64,000 nt of DNA from an uncultured Porphyromonadaceae bacterium (GTDB taxonomy: Bacteria > Bacteroidota > Bacteroidia > Bacteroidales > Barnesiellaceae), in the NCBI GenBank assembly GCA_900538555.1, contig UPYI01000004.1, forward strand, positions 62,001 through 126,000, written 5' to 3'. Positions 37,241-45,996 of this stretch are shown one piece after another. Numbering within the stretch: position 1 is the first letter of the stretch; each line of letters opens with the position of its first letter. The notes under the pieces were generated by a model. That model did not search any database and was not told where the DNA came from. It saw only the letters and a list, made by a program, of their open reading frames with translations. The translations under genes were made by a program, and so were the position numbers.

Positions 37241-38749
37241 TTATTTTTTCGCAGCTTGTTCTATCATCTTCTTACCTTTGGCAATCGCTTCGTCGATCGT
37301 ACCGACATTCAGGAATGCCTGTTCGGGATATTCGTCCATTTCGCCGCTCAGAATCATCTTGAATCCGCGGATCGTCTCTTCGATCGGCACCATTACACCG
37401 GGCAGACCGGTAAACTGTTCCGCCACATTGAACGGCTGGGAGAGGAAACGTTGCGCACGACGGGCACGGGCTACGACCAGTTTGTCTTCGTCCGAAAGTT
37501 CGTCCACACCCAAGATGGCGATAATATCCTGCAATTCGTTGTAGTGTTGCAGCAGCTGTTTCACCGCTTGCGCTACATTGTAGTGTTCTTCGCCGATAAT
37601 CAGCGGATCGAGGATACGAGAGGTGGATTCCAGAGGATCTACCGCCGGATAGATACCCAATTCGGCAATCTTACGGCTCAATACCGTCGTTGCATCCAAG
37701 AAGCTGAATGTAGTAGCCGGAGCGGGGTCGGTCAAGTCGTCGGCGGGCACATAGATAGCCTGAACCGAAGTGATTGATCCCTGCTTGGTAGAGGTGATAC
37801 GTTCCTGCAATTTACCCATTTCGGAAGCCAGCGTCGGTTGGTAACCTACGGCGGAAGGCATACGTCCCAAAAGGGCGGATACTTCCGATCCGGCTTGCGT
37901 GAAACGGAAAATGTTGTCGATAAAGAGAAGGATCTCCTTACCGCCGCCATCCGAGTCACGGAATTGCTCGGCAACGGTCAGACCCGAAAGGGCGACACGC
38001 AAACGTGCTCCCGGCGGTTCGTTCATCTGACCGAACACCAAAGTGGCTTGCGACTTGTTCACCTGTTCCATGTCTACATCGTTCAGGTTCCACTCGCCTT
38101 TTTCCATGCCCTCTTTGAATTTCTCGCCATACGACATAACGCCCGACTCGATCATCTCGCGCAACAGGTCGTTACCTTCACGGGTACGTTCACCGACACC
38201 GGTAAATACGGAGAATCCGTTGTGTCCTTTGGCGATATTGTTGATCAACTCCATGATCAACACGGTCTTACCTACACCGGCACCACCGAACAGACCGATC
38301 TTACCACCTTTGGAATAGGGTTCGAGCAAGTCGATCACTTTGATACCCGTATATAATATCTCTGTACTGATAGAGAGATCGTCGAATGCGGGCGCATCCT
38401 GATGGATAGACTTCAAGTTGGTATAGTCCAACGGAGCCAAATGGTCGATCGCATCGCCCATCACATTCATCAGACGTCCTTTTATCTGTTCTCCGGTAGG
38501 CATAGACAAGGGGCGACCCAAGTCCAACACTTTCATACCCCGTTTCAAACCATCGGTAGAGTCCATAGCCACACAACGTACGGTGTTCTCTCCGATATGT
38601 TGCTCAACTTCGACCAGCAACGGCGTACCATTGTCGCGCTCGATCTGTAAAGCGGCATATATGGGCGGGACAACATTGCCTTCGCCTTCGAAAGCGACAT
38701 CGACAACGGGACCGATTACCTGCGCGATGTATCCAAATTTTTCACTCAT
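37241..38749 (-). CDS. atpD: ATP synthase beta subunit
   Basis: This 502-residue catalytic subunit has Walker A GGAGVGKT at 155-162, the catalytic Glu in GVGERTREGNDL, and Walker B and signature segments (EILLFIDNIFRFTQAGSEVSALLGRMPSAVGYQPTL). It is the first gene of the inserted atp block. 39 bp follow nuoH, and I see no TAnnTTTG element there. Confidence 0.98.
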   Translation of the reverse strand: MSEKFGYIAQVIGPVVDVAFEGEGNVVPPIYAALQIERDNGTPLLVEVEQHIGENTVRCVAMDSTDGLKRGMKVLDLGRPLSMPTGEQIKGRLMNVMGDAIDHLAPLDYTNLKSIHQDAPAFDDLSISTEILYTGIKVIDLLEPYSKGGKIGLFGGAGVGKTVLIMELINNIAKGHNGFSVFTGVGERTREGNDLLREMIESGVMSYGEKFKEGMEKGEWNLNDVDMEQVNKSQATLVFGQMNEPPGARLRVALSGLTVAEQFRDSDGGGKEILLFIDNIFRFTQAGSEVSALLGRMPSAVGYQPTLASEMGKLQERITSTKQGSITSVQAIYVPADDLTDPAPATTFSFLDATTVLSRKIAELGIYPAVDPLESTSRILDPLIIGEEHYNVAQAVKQLLQHYNELQDIIAILGVDELSDEDKLVVARARRAQRFLSQPFNVAEQFTGLPGVMVPIEETIRGFKMILSGEMDEYPEQAFLNVGTIDEAIAKGKKMIEQAAKK

Positions 38750-38788
38750 AACAGTAAGAGTTTTTATTTCTTGTTATTTTTATTCGTA

Positions 38789-39865
38789 TTAGAAGTGCCA
38801 ACCCAACAAGATGATAGCCACCATCAAGAAGAGGTTCACTAAGTTAATGGGCAAAAGGTATTTCCACTCCAAACGCAGCAACTGGTCGATACGCAACCGG
38901 GGGAAAGTCCATTTAAACCAAATGATGACGAACGATACGGCAATCGCTTTACCGAAGAACCAGATTACGGACGGGATATAGTCCATAACGTGGTTGAAGC
39001 CTTCCCATCCGGGGATGTGGAACGGCATCCATCCGCCCAAGAAAAGTAACGTGGCTACACCCGATACTACAAACAGGTTCAGGTATTCAGCCAAATAGAA
39101 GAAACCGAAATGGATACCCGAATATTCGGTATGGTAACCGGCAGTCAGCTCCGATTCAGCTTCGGGCAAGTCGAACGGACCCCGGTTCGTCTCAGCCGTA
39201 CCGGCAACTAAATAGACCAGAAAAGCGATCAGCGCGGGAATGTGTCCGGTGAACAGGAACCATCCGTTCTGCTGGGCTTCCACGATACCGGTAATCGACA
39301 TCGTTCCGGCAAATGCCACCATCGTCAGCACCGACAGACCGATAGAGAGTTCGTAACTTACCATCTGCGCACCGCTTCGGATAGCACCGATCAACGTAAA
39401 TTTGTTGTTACTCGACCATCCTGCCAACAGAATACCCAATACTCCGATCGACGATACGGCAATCAGGAAGAATACACCGATATTGAAGTCGATCACCTGC
39501 AAGCCTCTGCCGAACGGCAAACATCCGAATGCCAGCATAGATGCAACGATCACCAAATAAGGGGCTAACCCGAAAAGGAATTTATCGGTGTGTTTGAGCG
39601 AAATCAACTCTTTGATCAAAATCTTGAACATATCCGCTACACTCTGGAAGATACCCCACGGACCTACACGGTTCGGACCCAGACGGCATTGGAAGAAGGC
39701 GCAAACCTTACGTTCGAAATAAATATAGAACAGAGCCAATAAGGCATAGAGCAGCAGCAATGCCACACCTACCAATACAAACTCGATCAGAAGCGCTCCC
39801 CATTCCGGCATAACGCTCGTTAATAATTCGTGAATCCAGTTAGTGACTATCGAAAAGTCGAACAT
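38789..39865 (-). CDS. nuoH: NADH-quinone oxidoreductase subunit H
   Basis: This 358-residue membrane subunit forms part of the quinone chamber. Signatures include FERKVCAFFQCRLGPNRVGPWGIFQSVADMFKILIKE and ETNRGPFDLPEAESELTAGYHTEYSG, the most conserved NuoH segments. It is the last nuo gene before the atp block, 29 bp after nuoCD. Confidence 0.97.
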   Translation of the reverse strand: MFDFSIVTNWIHELLTSVMPEWGALLIEFVLVGVALLLLYALLALFYIYFERKVCAFFQCRLGPNRVGPWGIFQSVADMFKILIKELISLKHTDKFLFGLAPYLVIVASMLAFGCLPFGRGLQVIDFNIGVFFLIAVSSIGVLGILLAGWSSNNKFTLIGAIRSGAQMVSYELSIGLSVLTMVAFAGTMSITGIVEAQQNGWFLFTGHIPALIAFLVYLVAGTAETNRGPFDLPEAESELTAGYHTEYSGIHFGFFYLAEYLNLFVVSGVATLLFLGGWMPFHIPGWEGFNHVMDYIPSVIWFFGKAIAVSFVIIWFKWTFPRLRIDQLLRLEWKYLLPINLVNLFLMVAIILLGWHF

Positions 39866-39894
39866 GATATATTTCTTATTATAGTTTACTAATA

Positions 39895-41523
39895 TTATCT
39901 GTCAATATCGGGCACAACGTAGTCGAGCGAAGCTCCTATGGCAATCAGGTCGGCAATCTTTTCGCCGCGTGCCATCAGATCGACAGCTCCTACCAAAGGC
40001 AAGCCCGGCGAATTGAATTTCACGCGATACGGATTCTTCTCGCCGCGGCTCTCGATATATACGCCGAGCGCACCGCGACTGGCTTCCACTTCGCGGAAGT
40101 AATGTCCTTCGGGCAATTTGATAACCGGTTTCGTCTTGGCTGCATAATCGCCTGCCGGTATGTTGTCCACCAATTGTTCGAGGATGTGGATCGACTCCAT
40201 GATCTCGTCCATACGCACCATGTAACGGGCAAATACGTCGCCCTCGGTACGCAATACTTCTTTGAAATCGACTTTGTCGTACACTCCGTACGGATGACGT
40301 TTACGGACGTCGCAAGCGAATCCGGAACCACGTCCCGACGGACCGGAGATACCATACGATACCGCCTCTTCGAACGAAAGATGACCGATACCTTTCATAC
40401 GTTGCTGGGCAATGACATTGCCGGTGAACAGGTCGTGATACTCTTTCAGTTTGGCAGGGAAGTATTTACAGAATTCTTTTACCTTACGTTGGAAATCGGG
40501 ATGGATGTCGGCAATTACACCGCCGATCTTGTTGTAGTTGAACGTCATGCGGGCACCGCAAGTATCTTCGAAGATATCGAGAATTTTCTCGCGGTCGCGG
40601 AAACCGTAGAAGAATGCGGTCGTACCGCCCAAGTCCATACAGAAAGTGGCATAGAACAGCAGGTGCGACGAAATACGCATCAACTCGTCCATCATCGTAC
40701 GGATGTATTTGGCGCGTTCGGGCACTTCCAATTGCAAGGCATCTTCGATACAGAGGCAGAGGGCGTGGCGGTTCTGCTGTGCCGACAAATAGTCGAGACG
40801 ATCGGTGAAGTGAAGTGTCTGCGGATAAGTAAGCGTTTCGCAGAGCTTCTCGATACCCCGGTGTATGTATCCGCAATATACGTCGATTTTCTTGACGGTC
40901 TCACCGTCGAGCGATGTGCGGAAACGCAATACACCGTGTGTTGCCGGGTGTTGCGGACCGATATTGACAACAAATTCTTCGGGTTTGAATATCAACGGCG
41001 TGCTTTCTTCCAGTTTACCGTCGGCTGTTTCCACGATAGTGTGCGTCGTATCATCGATCTCTTCGTTTTCCAGACGCACCGGATTGATTGCCGGATCGGC
41101 ATTGTAATCTTTTCGGAAAGGATAGCCTACCCAATCGTTGCGCAAGAAGAGACGGCGCATATCCGGGTGGTTGATAAACCGGATACCGTAGAAGTCGAAT
41201 ACTTCACGTTCATAAAGCAATGCGCTGTGCCACAAATCGGTGACCGAGTGCAACAACGGATTCTCACGATCGGACGTTTCCACTTTCACCGACACACGAT
41301 CGGTATGGGCAGAAGACGAAAGGTAATAAACGCAACCCAGCGTTTCACCCCAGTCCATTCCGACGATAGCGACCAGATAATCGAATTTCAATTCATTGTC
41401 GTCACGCAGGAACTGCGCCAAAGCATGCCATTTTGCATCGGGCACTGAAACTTGCAGAATAGCGCCTTCTTCGAAAACAGCATCGGGCAAAAAACTTTTT
41501 ATTTTTTCTTGTATGTTAGCCAT
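39895..41523 (-). CDS. nuoCD: Fused NADH-quinone oxidoreductase subunits C and D
   Basis: In this 542-residue fusion, residues 1 to about 165 are NuoC (FLRDDNELKFDYLVAIVGMDWGE; REVFDFYGIRFINHPDMRRL). The rest is NuoD, the 49-kDa quinone-site subunit (VNIGPQHPATHGVLRF; YCGYIHRGIEKL; DRLDYLSAQQNRHA; GPSGRGSGFACDVRK). The C-terminal VVPDIDR ends in the catalytic-site Asp-Arg of the family. NuoC-NuoD fusions also occur in E. coli and other Bacteroidetes. No nuoE, nuoF or nuoG is in the cluster. Confidence 0.97.
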   Translation of the reverse strand: MANIQEKIKSFLPDAVFEEGAILQVSVPDAKWHALAQFLRDDNELKFDYLVAIVGMDWGETLGCVYYLSSSAHTDRVSVKVETSDRENPLLHSVTDLWHSALLYEREVFDFYGIRFINHPDMRRLFLRNDWVGYPFRKDYNADPAINPVRLENEEIDDTTHTIVETADGKLEESTPLIFKPEEFVVNIGPQHPATHGVLRFRTSLDGETVKKIDVYCGYIHRGIEKLCETLTYPQTLHFTDRLDYLSAQQNRHALCLCIEDALQLEVPERAKYIRTMMDELMRISSHLLFYATFCMDLGGTTAFFYGFRDREKILDIFEDTCGARMTFNYNKIGGVIADIHPDFQRKVKEFCKYFPAKLKEYHDLFTGNVIAQQRMKGIGHLSFEEAVSYGISGPSGRGSGFACDVRKRHPYGVYDKVDFKEVLRTEGDVFARYMVRMDEIMESIHILEQLVDNIPAGDYAAKTKPVIKLPEGHYFREVEASRGALGVYIESRGEKNPYRVKFNSPGLPLVGAVDLMARGEKIADLIAIGASLDYVVPDIDR

Positions 41524-41544
41524 AAAGGTAGTTCTGTTTTTAAA

Positions 41545-42129
41545 TTACTCTTCCGTTTCTTTCGGTTTCTTTTCCTGACGGTTTACGCCTCCGAAGAATT
41601 TCTCGACTTTCAGTTTCCGTTGCAACTGCATCAGTCCGTAAAACATCGCCTCGGGTCTCGGAGGACATCCGGGGATATATACATCGACCGGAATGATTTC
41701 GTCCACACCTTTCAATACATGGTAAGAGTTACGGAACGGACCGCCCGATACGGCGCAACCACCGGTTGCCACCACATACTTAGGCTCTGCCATCTGATCG
41801 TACAGACGTTTCAATACCGGTGCCATACGATGCACGATCGTTCCGGCAACCATGATAAAGTCGGCTTGACGCGGACTGGCACGGGCTACTTCAAACCCGA
41901 AACGGGCCATATCATACCGTGCTGCGCCGAGCGACATAAACTCGATACCGCAACAACTTGTCGCAAAGGTAAGCGGCCAAAGCGAGTTGGAACGCCCCCA
42001 GTCGATAACACTGTCGAGACAGCCGACCACCACATTGGTGCCCGACTCTTTAAGTTGTGCAATAAGACCATCGATATATTCGTTATCCTTGAAGTCCTCA
42101 GACTTCATTCCTTTAATTTTTACTTCCAT
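41545..42129 (-). CDS. nuoB: NADH-quinone oxidoreductase subunit B
   Basis: This 194-residue subunit carries cluster N2, the last iron-sulfur cluster before quinone. The ligands are C59 and C60 in ATSCCGIEF, C125 in GGCAVSGG and C155 in PGCPPRPE. GAARYDMARFGFEVARASPRQAD is the diagnostic stretch. Its start overlaps the nuoA end by 10 bp, indicating coupling; ATG at codon 8 is an alternative. Confidence 0.97.
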   Translation of the reverse strand: MEVKIKGMKSEDFKDNEYIDGLIAQLKESGTNVVVGCLDSVIDWGRSNSLWPLTFATSCCGIEFMSLGAARYDMARFGFEVARASPRQADFIMVAGTIVHRMAPVLKRLYDQMAEPKYVVATGGCAVSGGPFRNSYHVLKGVDEIIPVDVYIPGCPPRPEAMFYGLMQLQRKLKVEKFFGGVNRQEKKPKETEE

Positions 42130-42470
42130 TCAAGCGCTCCTTTCTTCCATGCGTAGACCAAACCCAGAATCAGGACTACCATAAAAAATATTATGTTTAC
42201 CAATCCGACCACTCCCAAATCTCTCAATATCACTGCCCACGGAAACAGGAATACTGTTTCGACATCGAACATCAGATACAGAATGGCAAACAGGTAGTAG
42301 CCCACCTTGAATTGCATCCACGATTCGCCCCGGGTCGGGATACCGCATTCGTACGCTTCTCCCTTCTGCGGGTTGAACGAACGCGGCGAGATAAAGCCGG
42401 CTATTAACAACGCGGCGCCTACCAGCGCAAGGCCGGTAATCAATGTTACTACAAATAATGCAGAATTCAT
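42120..42470 (-). CDS. nuoA: NADH-quinone oxidoreductase subunit A
   Basis: This 116-residue three-helix membrane subunit is the first gene of the composite operon. The conserved middle reads KGEAYECGIPTRGESWMQFKVGYYLFAILYLMFDVETVFLFPWA, including the Cys-containing loop and the DVE motif. Its start lies about 43 bp after a terminator-like hairpin in the leader (42513-42556). Confidence 0.96.
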   Translation of the reverse strand: MNSALFVVTLITGLALVGAALLIAGFISPRSFNPQKGEAYECGIPTRGESWMQFKVGYYLFAILYLMFDVETVFLFPWAVILRDLGVVGLVNIIFFMVVLILGLVYAWKKGALEWK

Positions 42471-42512
42471 ACTTTATTCTCTTTGTACTTCGCTATTAAA
42501 TATGCAACACAA

Positions 42513-42556
42513 TAAAAAAACCTCTCCGATGCCCGATCAGATCGCGCCGGAAAGGT
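42513..42556 (-). terminator. Terminator/attenuator in the nuoA leader
   Basis: On the minus strand ACCTTTCCG (42556-42548) pairs with CGGAGAGGT (42528-42520) with one G-T pair, followed by TTTTTTT. It has the form of a Rho-independent terminator but lies between the likely operon promoter (42789) and nuoA (42470). Confidence 0.7.
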
Positions 42557-42680
42557 CTGGTTTCCTTTGAACTTCACAAATTCTCCGAATATACGTATTC
42601 AACAATCCGCACACCGTCTCCATTGCGACCTCTTGCAGGGCAATAGTTTGTTTCGAGTTGTTGGTGTGTTGTTCTTTCAT
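42537..42680 (-). CDS. Small ORF (47 codons) in the nuoA leader, possible leader peptide
   Basis: The ATG at 42680 opens a 47-residue frame, beginning MKEQHTNNSKQTIALQEVAM and ending VQRKPDLSGAI, with stop TGA at 42539-42537. I do not recognise the sequence; the middle (ALQEVAMETVCGLLNTYIRRI) could form an amphipathic helix. The last codons cover the 5' arm of the terminator stem and the stop lies in its loop. A ribosome finishing the ORF would keep the terminator from folding. It may be a leader peptide, a small independent protein or a chance ORF. Confidence 0.4.
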   Translation of the reverse strand: MKEQHTNNSKQTIALQEVAMETVCGLLNTYIRRICEVQRKPDLSGAI

Positions 42681-42788
42681 AACTGTAAATTCAGACTTTC
42701 GTCACAGAAGTTACTGGGTATCAAAATTATCCGAAAACAGGCAGCATAATCGACCTGCTCCGAACGCTATGCGCCGGATAAGTTTTTG

Positions 42789-42820
42789 CAAATATATAAA
42801 ATATATTTTCAAGTTGCCAA
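42789..42820 (-). promoter_or_regulatory. Likely promoter of the nuo-atp operon
   Basis: TATATTTG (42796-42789) matches the -7 consensus; TTG lies near 42820-42818. Transcription would start near 42780, giving a leader of about 310 nt that includes the 47-codon ORF and the terminator. Confidence 0.5.
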
Positions 42821-42862
42821 CCGAAATATATTCTTTTCTGAAAAATCATTCAACTAAAATAC

Positions 42863-42908
42863 AAAAAGAGCAAAAGATCCGCCTCGCAACTGACCTTTTG
42901 CTCTTTTT
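42863..42908. terminator. Terminator of the exbB-tonB operon
   Basis: A perfect 14-bp stem AAAAAGAGCAAAAG/CTTTTGCTCTTTTT lies about 40 bp after the TPR gene stop, with T-runs on both strands. It separates this operon from the nuo-atp unit. Confidence 0.92.
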
Positions 42909-42950
42909 TAAATGAAATAGTCCGGACCGGATATTCCGGCGGCATGCCGA

Positions 42951-44669
42951 TTACTTCAAAGTATCCAGCATTTCCTTAATATCTTTGTTGTTCGGATCGA
43001 GTTCCAACATTTTGCTCCAATAGAGACGGGCGTTTTTCACTGCGTCCTTCTGTACCTTGGCATCCAAGTCGGTTGTTTTCTGATAGTAATAGTTTGCCAG
43101 ATAGTTATAGCTTTCCGTGTAATAACGGCGAGTGGCTTTTTTCTCTTTGTTGGCAGGATCTTTGTCCAGGATTTCCAACGTTTGCAGATAGAACGGTTTT
43201 GCCAGACCCAGTTTCAGATCCTGGTCCCGACCGAACGCAGAACGGGCACGCCAGATATAACCGCGTACATCATCCGGAGCCTTTTCGGCTACGATAGCAA
43301 ACAGCGTATCGGCATACAGCAGATAAGCATCGGCTTTTTCTTTGGCGGCACGGGCTTCGTCCGATAATTTTTTCGCATTCTCGCCTGCCAGTTTCTGGAA
43401 CTCGGAAGCGGCAGCGATACCTGCGCTGTAATGGAGTTGTCCCAGATTATAGAAGTTCATCGTACGCTGGTTCTTTTCAGCATCGGCTTCCATATATTTT
43501 TTGTAATAGAGAATCGCATTCTCGTAATCGTTCTGACGGTCATAAGCATCGCTCAACTTCTTGATGATATCGACATTCGTGCTGTCGCAGTCGAGGGCTT
43601 TTTGATATTGAGATGCAGCTTCGGCATATTTTTTCTGAGCGGAGAACACATCGCCGTAGACCAGATAGTCGCGTGCGATAAACACATTATTCTCGTCCGA
43701 CGGTCCGTTGAAGAAGAGTTCGGCTGCGGCTTCCGCCTCGGCATATTTCTTCAATTCAAAGTTGTCGTACATAACTACGCGGTGGATCACGAAGTTCGAC
43801 GGATCTTTTTCCAAGATCTTCGCTGCCAGAGCCAACGATTCGTCGTAGCGTTTGTCATAATAAAGGAGAGCTGCCAAACGGGGACGGTCGGTCTCGAAAT
43901 GGTTCGGGTTCTTGATATAGCGTTCGTATGCATCTACGGCTTTCGAATATTGTCCTTTTTTATAGTATGCTTCCGCCATTTCGCGTTGAGCCAAAGCCGA
44001 GGTGGGAGCTTTCGCCAAAAGCAGTTCCAATTTCTGGATTGCTTCATCGGCGTTTATATTGAAATATACATGTGAATATTTTACATACGCTTCCACACAA
44101 CCGGAATCTTTGAGGATAGCCATCTCGTAATTCTGGCTGGCGGCACCATTGTCTTTCGCATCGGCTTTCATATCACCGATAAACACGAAGCAGTCGGGGT
44201 TGTTCTTGTCTTGCTTCCGGGCTTTTTCCAAGTATTTTTCATATCCGGGTGTTCCGGTACGATAATATGCTTTGGCGATTGCCAATTGATAGCCCGAACT
44301 TTTCTTATCGAGTTTCGTAGCTTCTTTGAACAGAGCCTCGGCACCCTTTATATCCTGTTTGTTCAACAAGAGTTTTCCTTGTCCGATCAAGTTGTACCCA
44401 TACATCGGATCGGCTTCAACACCTTTGTCGTAGTACTCTTGTGCTTTTGCATAATCTTTGTTCAGGAATGCGATCTCACCCAGATAGTAGTAAGATTCAG
44501 CCTTCTTGGTTTCCGGATCGTTCAACGTGCGTTCCAACAAAATCCGGGCGCGCTCAGGCTGTCCTGCTTTAAAATACTCAATACCATCCACATAACTATT
44601 TGCCGACAGAGGCGCAATCATAACACCTGCCAGCAAAAAAGATAATAACAGTTTAATTTTCGACTTCAT
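42951..44669 (-). CDS. TPR-repeat protein, exported or surface-associated
   Basis: The 572-residue protein has a signal peptide (MKSKIKLLLSFLLAGVMIAPLSANS). Tandem tetratricopeptide repeats run over about residues 30-470, for example YYLGEIAFLNKDYAKAQEYYDKGVEADPM and MAEAYYKKGQYSKAVDAYERYIKNP. The C-terminal ~100 residues also have TPR-like spacing. TPR arrays bind other proteins; no enzymatic motif is present. It is the last gene of the TonB operon, 40 bp after the PstS-like gene. A TPR protein in this place is a recurrent arrangement in Bacteroidetes, from memory. Its partner is unknown. Confidence 0.88.
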   Translation of the reverse strand: MKSKIKLLLSFLLAGVMIAPLSANSYVDGIEYFKAGQPERARILLERTLNDPETKKAESYYYLGEIAFLNKDYAKAQEYYDKGVEADPMYGYNLIGQGKLLLNKQDIKGAEALFKEATKLDKKSSGYQLAIAKAYYRTGTPGYEKYLEKARKQDKNNPDCFVFIGDMKADAKDNGAASQNYEMAILKDSGCVEAYVKYSHVYFNINADEAIQKLELLLAKAPTSALAQREMAEAYYKKGQYSKAVDAYERYIKNPNHFETDRPRLAALLYYDKRYDESLALAAKILEKDPSNFVIHRVVMYDNFELKKYAEAEAAAELFFNGPSDENNVFIARDYLVYGDVFSAQKKYAEAASQYQKALDCDSTNVDIIKKLSDAYDRQNDYENAILYYKKYMEADAEKNQRTMNFYNLGQLHYSAGIAAASEFQKLAGENAKKLSDEARAAKEKADAYLLYADTLFAIVAEKAPDDVRGYIWRARSAFGRDQDLKLGLAKPFYLQTLEILDKDPANKEKKATRRYYTESYNYLANYYYQKTTDLDAKVQKDAVKNARLYWSKMLELDPNNKDIKEMLDTLK

Positions 44670-44709
44670 TGATCTTTCTTTTTTTATTTTATTTGTATTT
44701 CATCTTCGA

Positions 44710-45657
44710 TTAAAAGTCATTCGTCACACTGACATCACGCAATAGGATGTTCGCCTGCGAAGGCACGATTCCTGTCTTCAAGATTATCAACTGTCCTTTG
44801 TACGATGCCACGAAACGGGTGAATCCCGAAGGCAGCCCGCTGCGCGGATCGGTAATGATAATATATACCGAACGGGTAAGCGGATATTCGCCCGTCGCCA
44901 GATAATACTGATAAGGGCGGAACGCCTCGAACCCGGCATGTTTACGTACCGCCATCACCTCCACCCGATCGGTAAACGAAGTGTTGGTCGAATCGTTCTT
45001 GTTTCCGATCCAACTGGCTCCGATCACACCGATAGCATCGGGCGACTGCGATACGAAATCGATTACCGCCTCATTGGATTTCATGGCTTTCAGCCCATTA
45101 TATAGAGGTTTGCCCTGACACAAGGAGTCGATGGCAAACCGAACCGTACTCGAATTCTGATTGTCGAACACCAACTGCAACCCGCCCAGTTTAGAGCCGG
45201 GAAAAAGTTGGTCCCAACGTGTCACCTCTCCGGTGACAACTTTCCGCAAATCGTCTACACTGACTACCCGGTTCGGATTCTTTTTATTTACGATAAAAGC
45301 GATTCCGTCGGTAGCGATCTTCGTCGATTTCGGGAACAATTTTTTTGCATTCAGCGCTTTCACCTCTTCGGGGGTCAGCTCGCGTGTAGCGACTGCCAAC
45401 CGTACGCTATCCTGCAACAGCAAATTCAGTGCCTCGACCTCACTCACATAATGGGGCAGAATCGAAGCATTGGGATAAGTACTTTCAAATACATTGATCT
45501 CCTGATCGATTATCGGTGCGAAACTTTCGTCGCAACTGATTTCGATCGTACCCGAAGTTACCGTATCCTTCGGTTTCTTATTTGTATCGGACTGTCCGCA
45601 ACCGGCTGTCACAAACAGGGCTGCAAGGCATAAAAGTTGAAAAATATCAGTTCTCAT
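44710..45657 (-). CDS. PstS-like substrate-binding lipoprotein
   Basis: 315 residues. The N-terminus is a lipoprotein signal with lipobox FVTAGC. The rest is a PstS-type periplasmic binding fold: ISCDESFAPIIDQEINVFESTYPNA, then LAVATRELTPEEV, then a conserved TDGIAFIVNKKNPN segment and VTRWDQLFPGSKLGGLQLVFDNQNSSTVRF. PstS proteins bind phosphate, but no PstCAB transporter is nearby; the gene lies inside the TonB operon between a small membrane protein and a TPR protein. The ligand could be phosphate or another anion. A role in sensing or feeding the TonB system is inference. Confidence 0.85.
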   Translation of the reverse strand: MRTDIFQLLCLAALFVTAGCGQSDTNKKPKDTVTSGTIEISCDESFAPIIDQEINVFESTYPNASILPHYVSEVEALNLLLQDSVRLAVATRELTPEEVKALNAKKLFPKSTKIATDGIAFIVNKKNPNRVVSVDDLRKVVTGEVTRWDQLFPGSKLGGLQLVFDNQNSSTVRFAIDSLCQGKPLYNGLKAMKSNEAVIDFVSQSPDAIGVIGASWIGNKNDSTNTSFTDRVEVMAVRKHAGFEAFRPYQYYLATGEYPLTRSVYIIITDPRSGLPSGFTRFVASYKGQLIILKTGIVPSQANILLRDVSVTNDF

Positions 45658-45668
45658 ATCTCTTCGTT

Positions 45669-45899
45669 TTATTTCAGTCCTTTAAATAACCGGTACCCTC
45701 TGAATATACCATAAACAAAAAATACAGCTCCCATCATATAACGCACCCAATCGTACAGATTGGAAAACAATGATGTAGCCAACAACAAATAAGACATTCC
45801 TAAATAAATCGCAATCATCATTATGCCTAACAGCACATTGAGACCGATTTTCCGCTTCGGTTTCTGCTCGTCGTCATACCGTCCGTATTCTTCGCTCAT
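45669..45899 (-). CDS. Small two-helix membrane protein
   Basis: The 76-residue protein has a charged N-terminus (MSEEYGRYDDEQKPKRKIG), two hydrophobic helices (LNVLLGIMMIAIYLGMSYLLL and YMMGAVFFVYGIFRGYRLF) and a short basic tail. No family is recognised. It lies 11 bp before the PstS-like gene and 97 bp after tonB. Its place in the operon suggests a helper of the TonB-ExbBD motor, but nothing in the sequence proves that. Confidence 0.75.
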   Translation of the reverse strand: MSEEYGRYDDEQKPKRKIGLNVLLGIMMIAIYLGMSYLLLATSLFSNLYDWVRYMMGAVFFVYGIFRGYRLFKGLK

Positions 45900-45996
45900 A
45901 ATATCTGGGTTTAGTAAAAATACCCGTAACCTAAAATCAGAGATGATAGGTTACGGTGTATTTTTAAGTTAGTCTTTTAGTATAACAAATAAAAGA

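Larger units (their letters stand above)
25747..42470 (-). other. Composite energy operon nuoABCDH-atpDCBEFHAG-nuoIJKLMN
   Basis: Eighteen genes run in one direction. Gaps are mostly under 40 bp; nuoA/nuoB and atpH/atpA overlap. All eight F1Fo ATP synthase genes sit between nuoH and nuoI. The nuo gene order on either side is what would be expected if the atp block were removed (nuoABCDH then nuoIJKLMN). The junctions are 39 bp (nuoH-atpD) and 86 bp (atpG-nuoI). No clear internal promoter or classical terminator is seen at either junction, so one long transcript is plausible; transcript data would decide. Confidence 0.9.

Noticed and set aside
40102..41448. A 448-codon plus-strand frame opposite nuoCD
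   Set aside because: Antisense to the well-supported NuoCD fusion; no recognisable domain.
42557..42780. 6S RNA in the nuoA leader
   Set aside because: The leader ends are not complementary and no long interrupted hairpin with a central bubble forms; a coding reading of the same stretch fits better.
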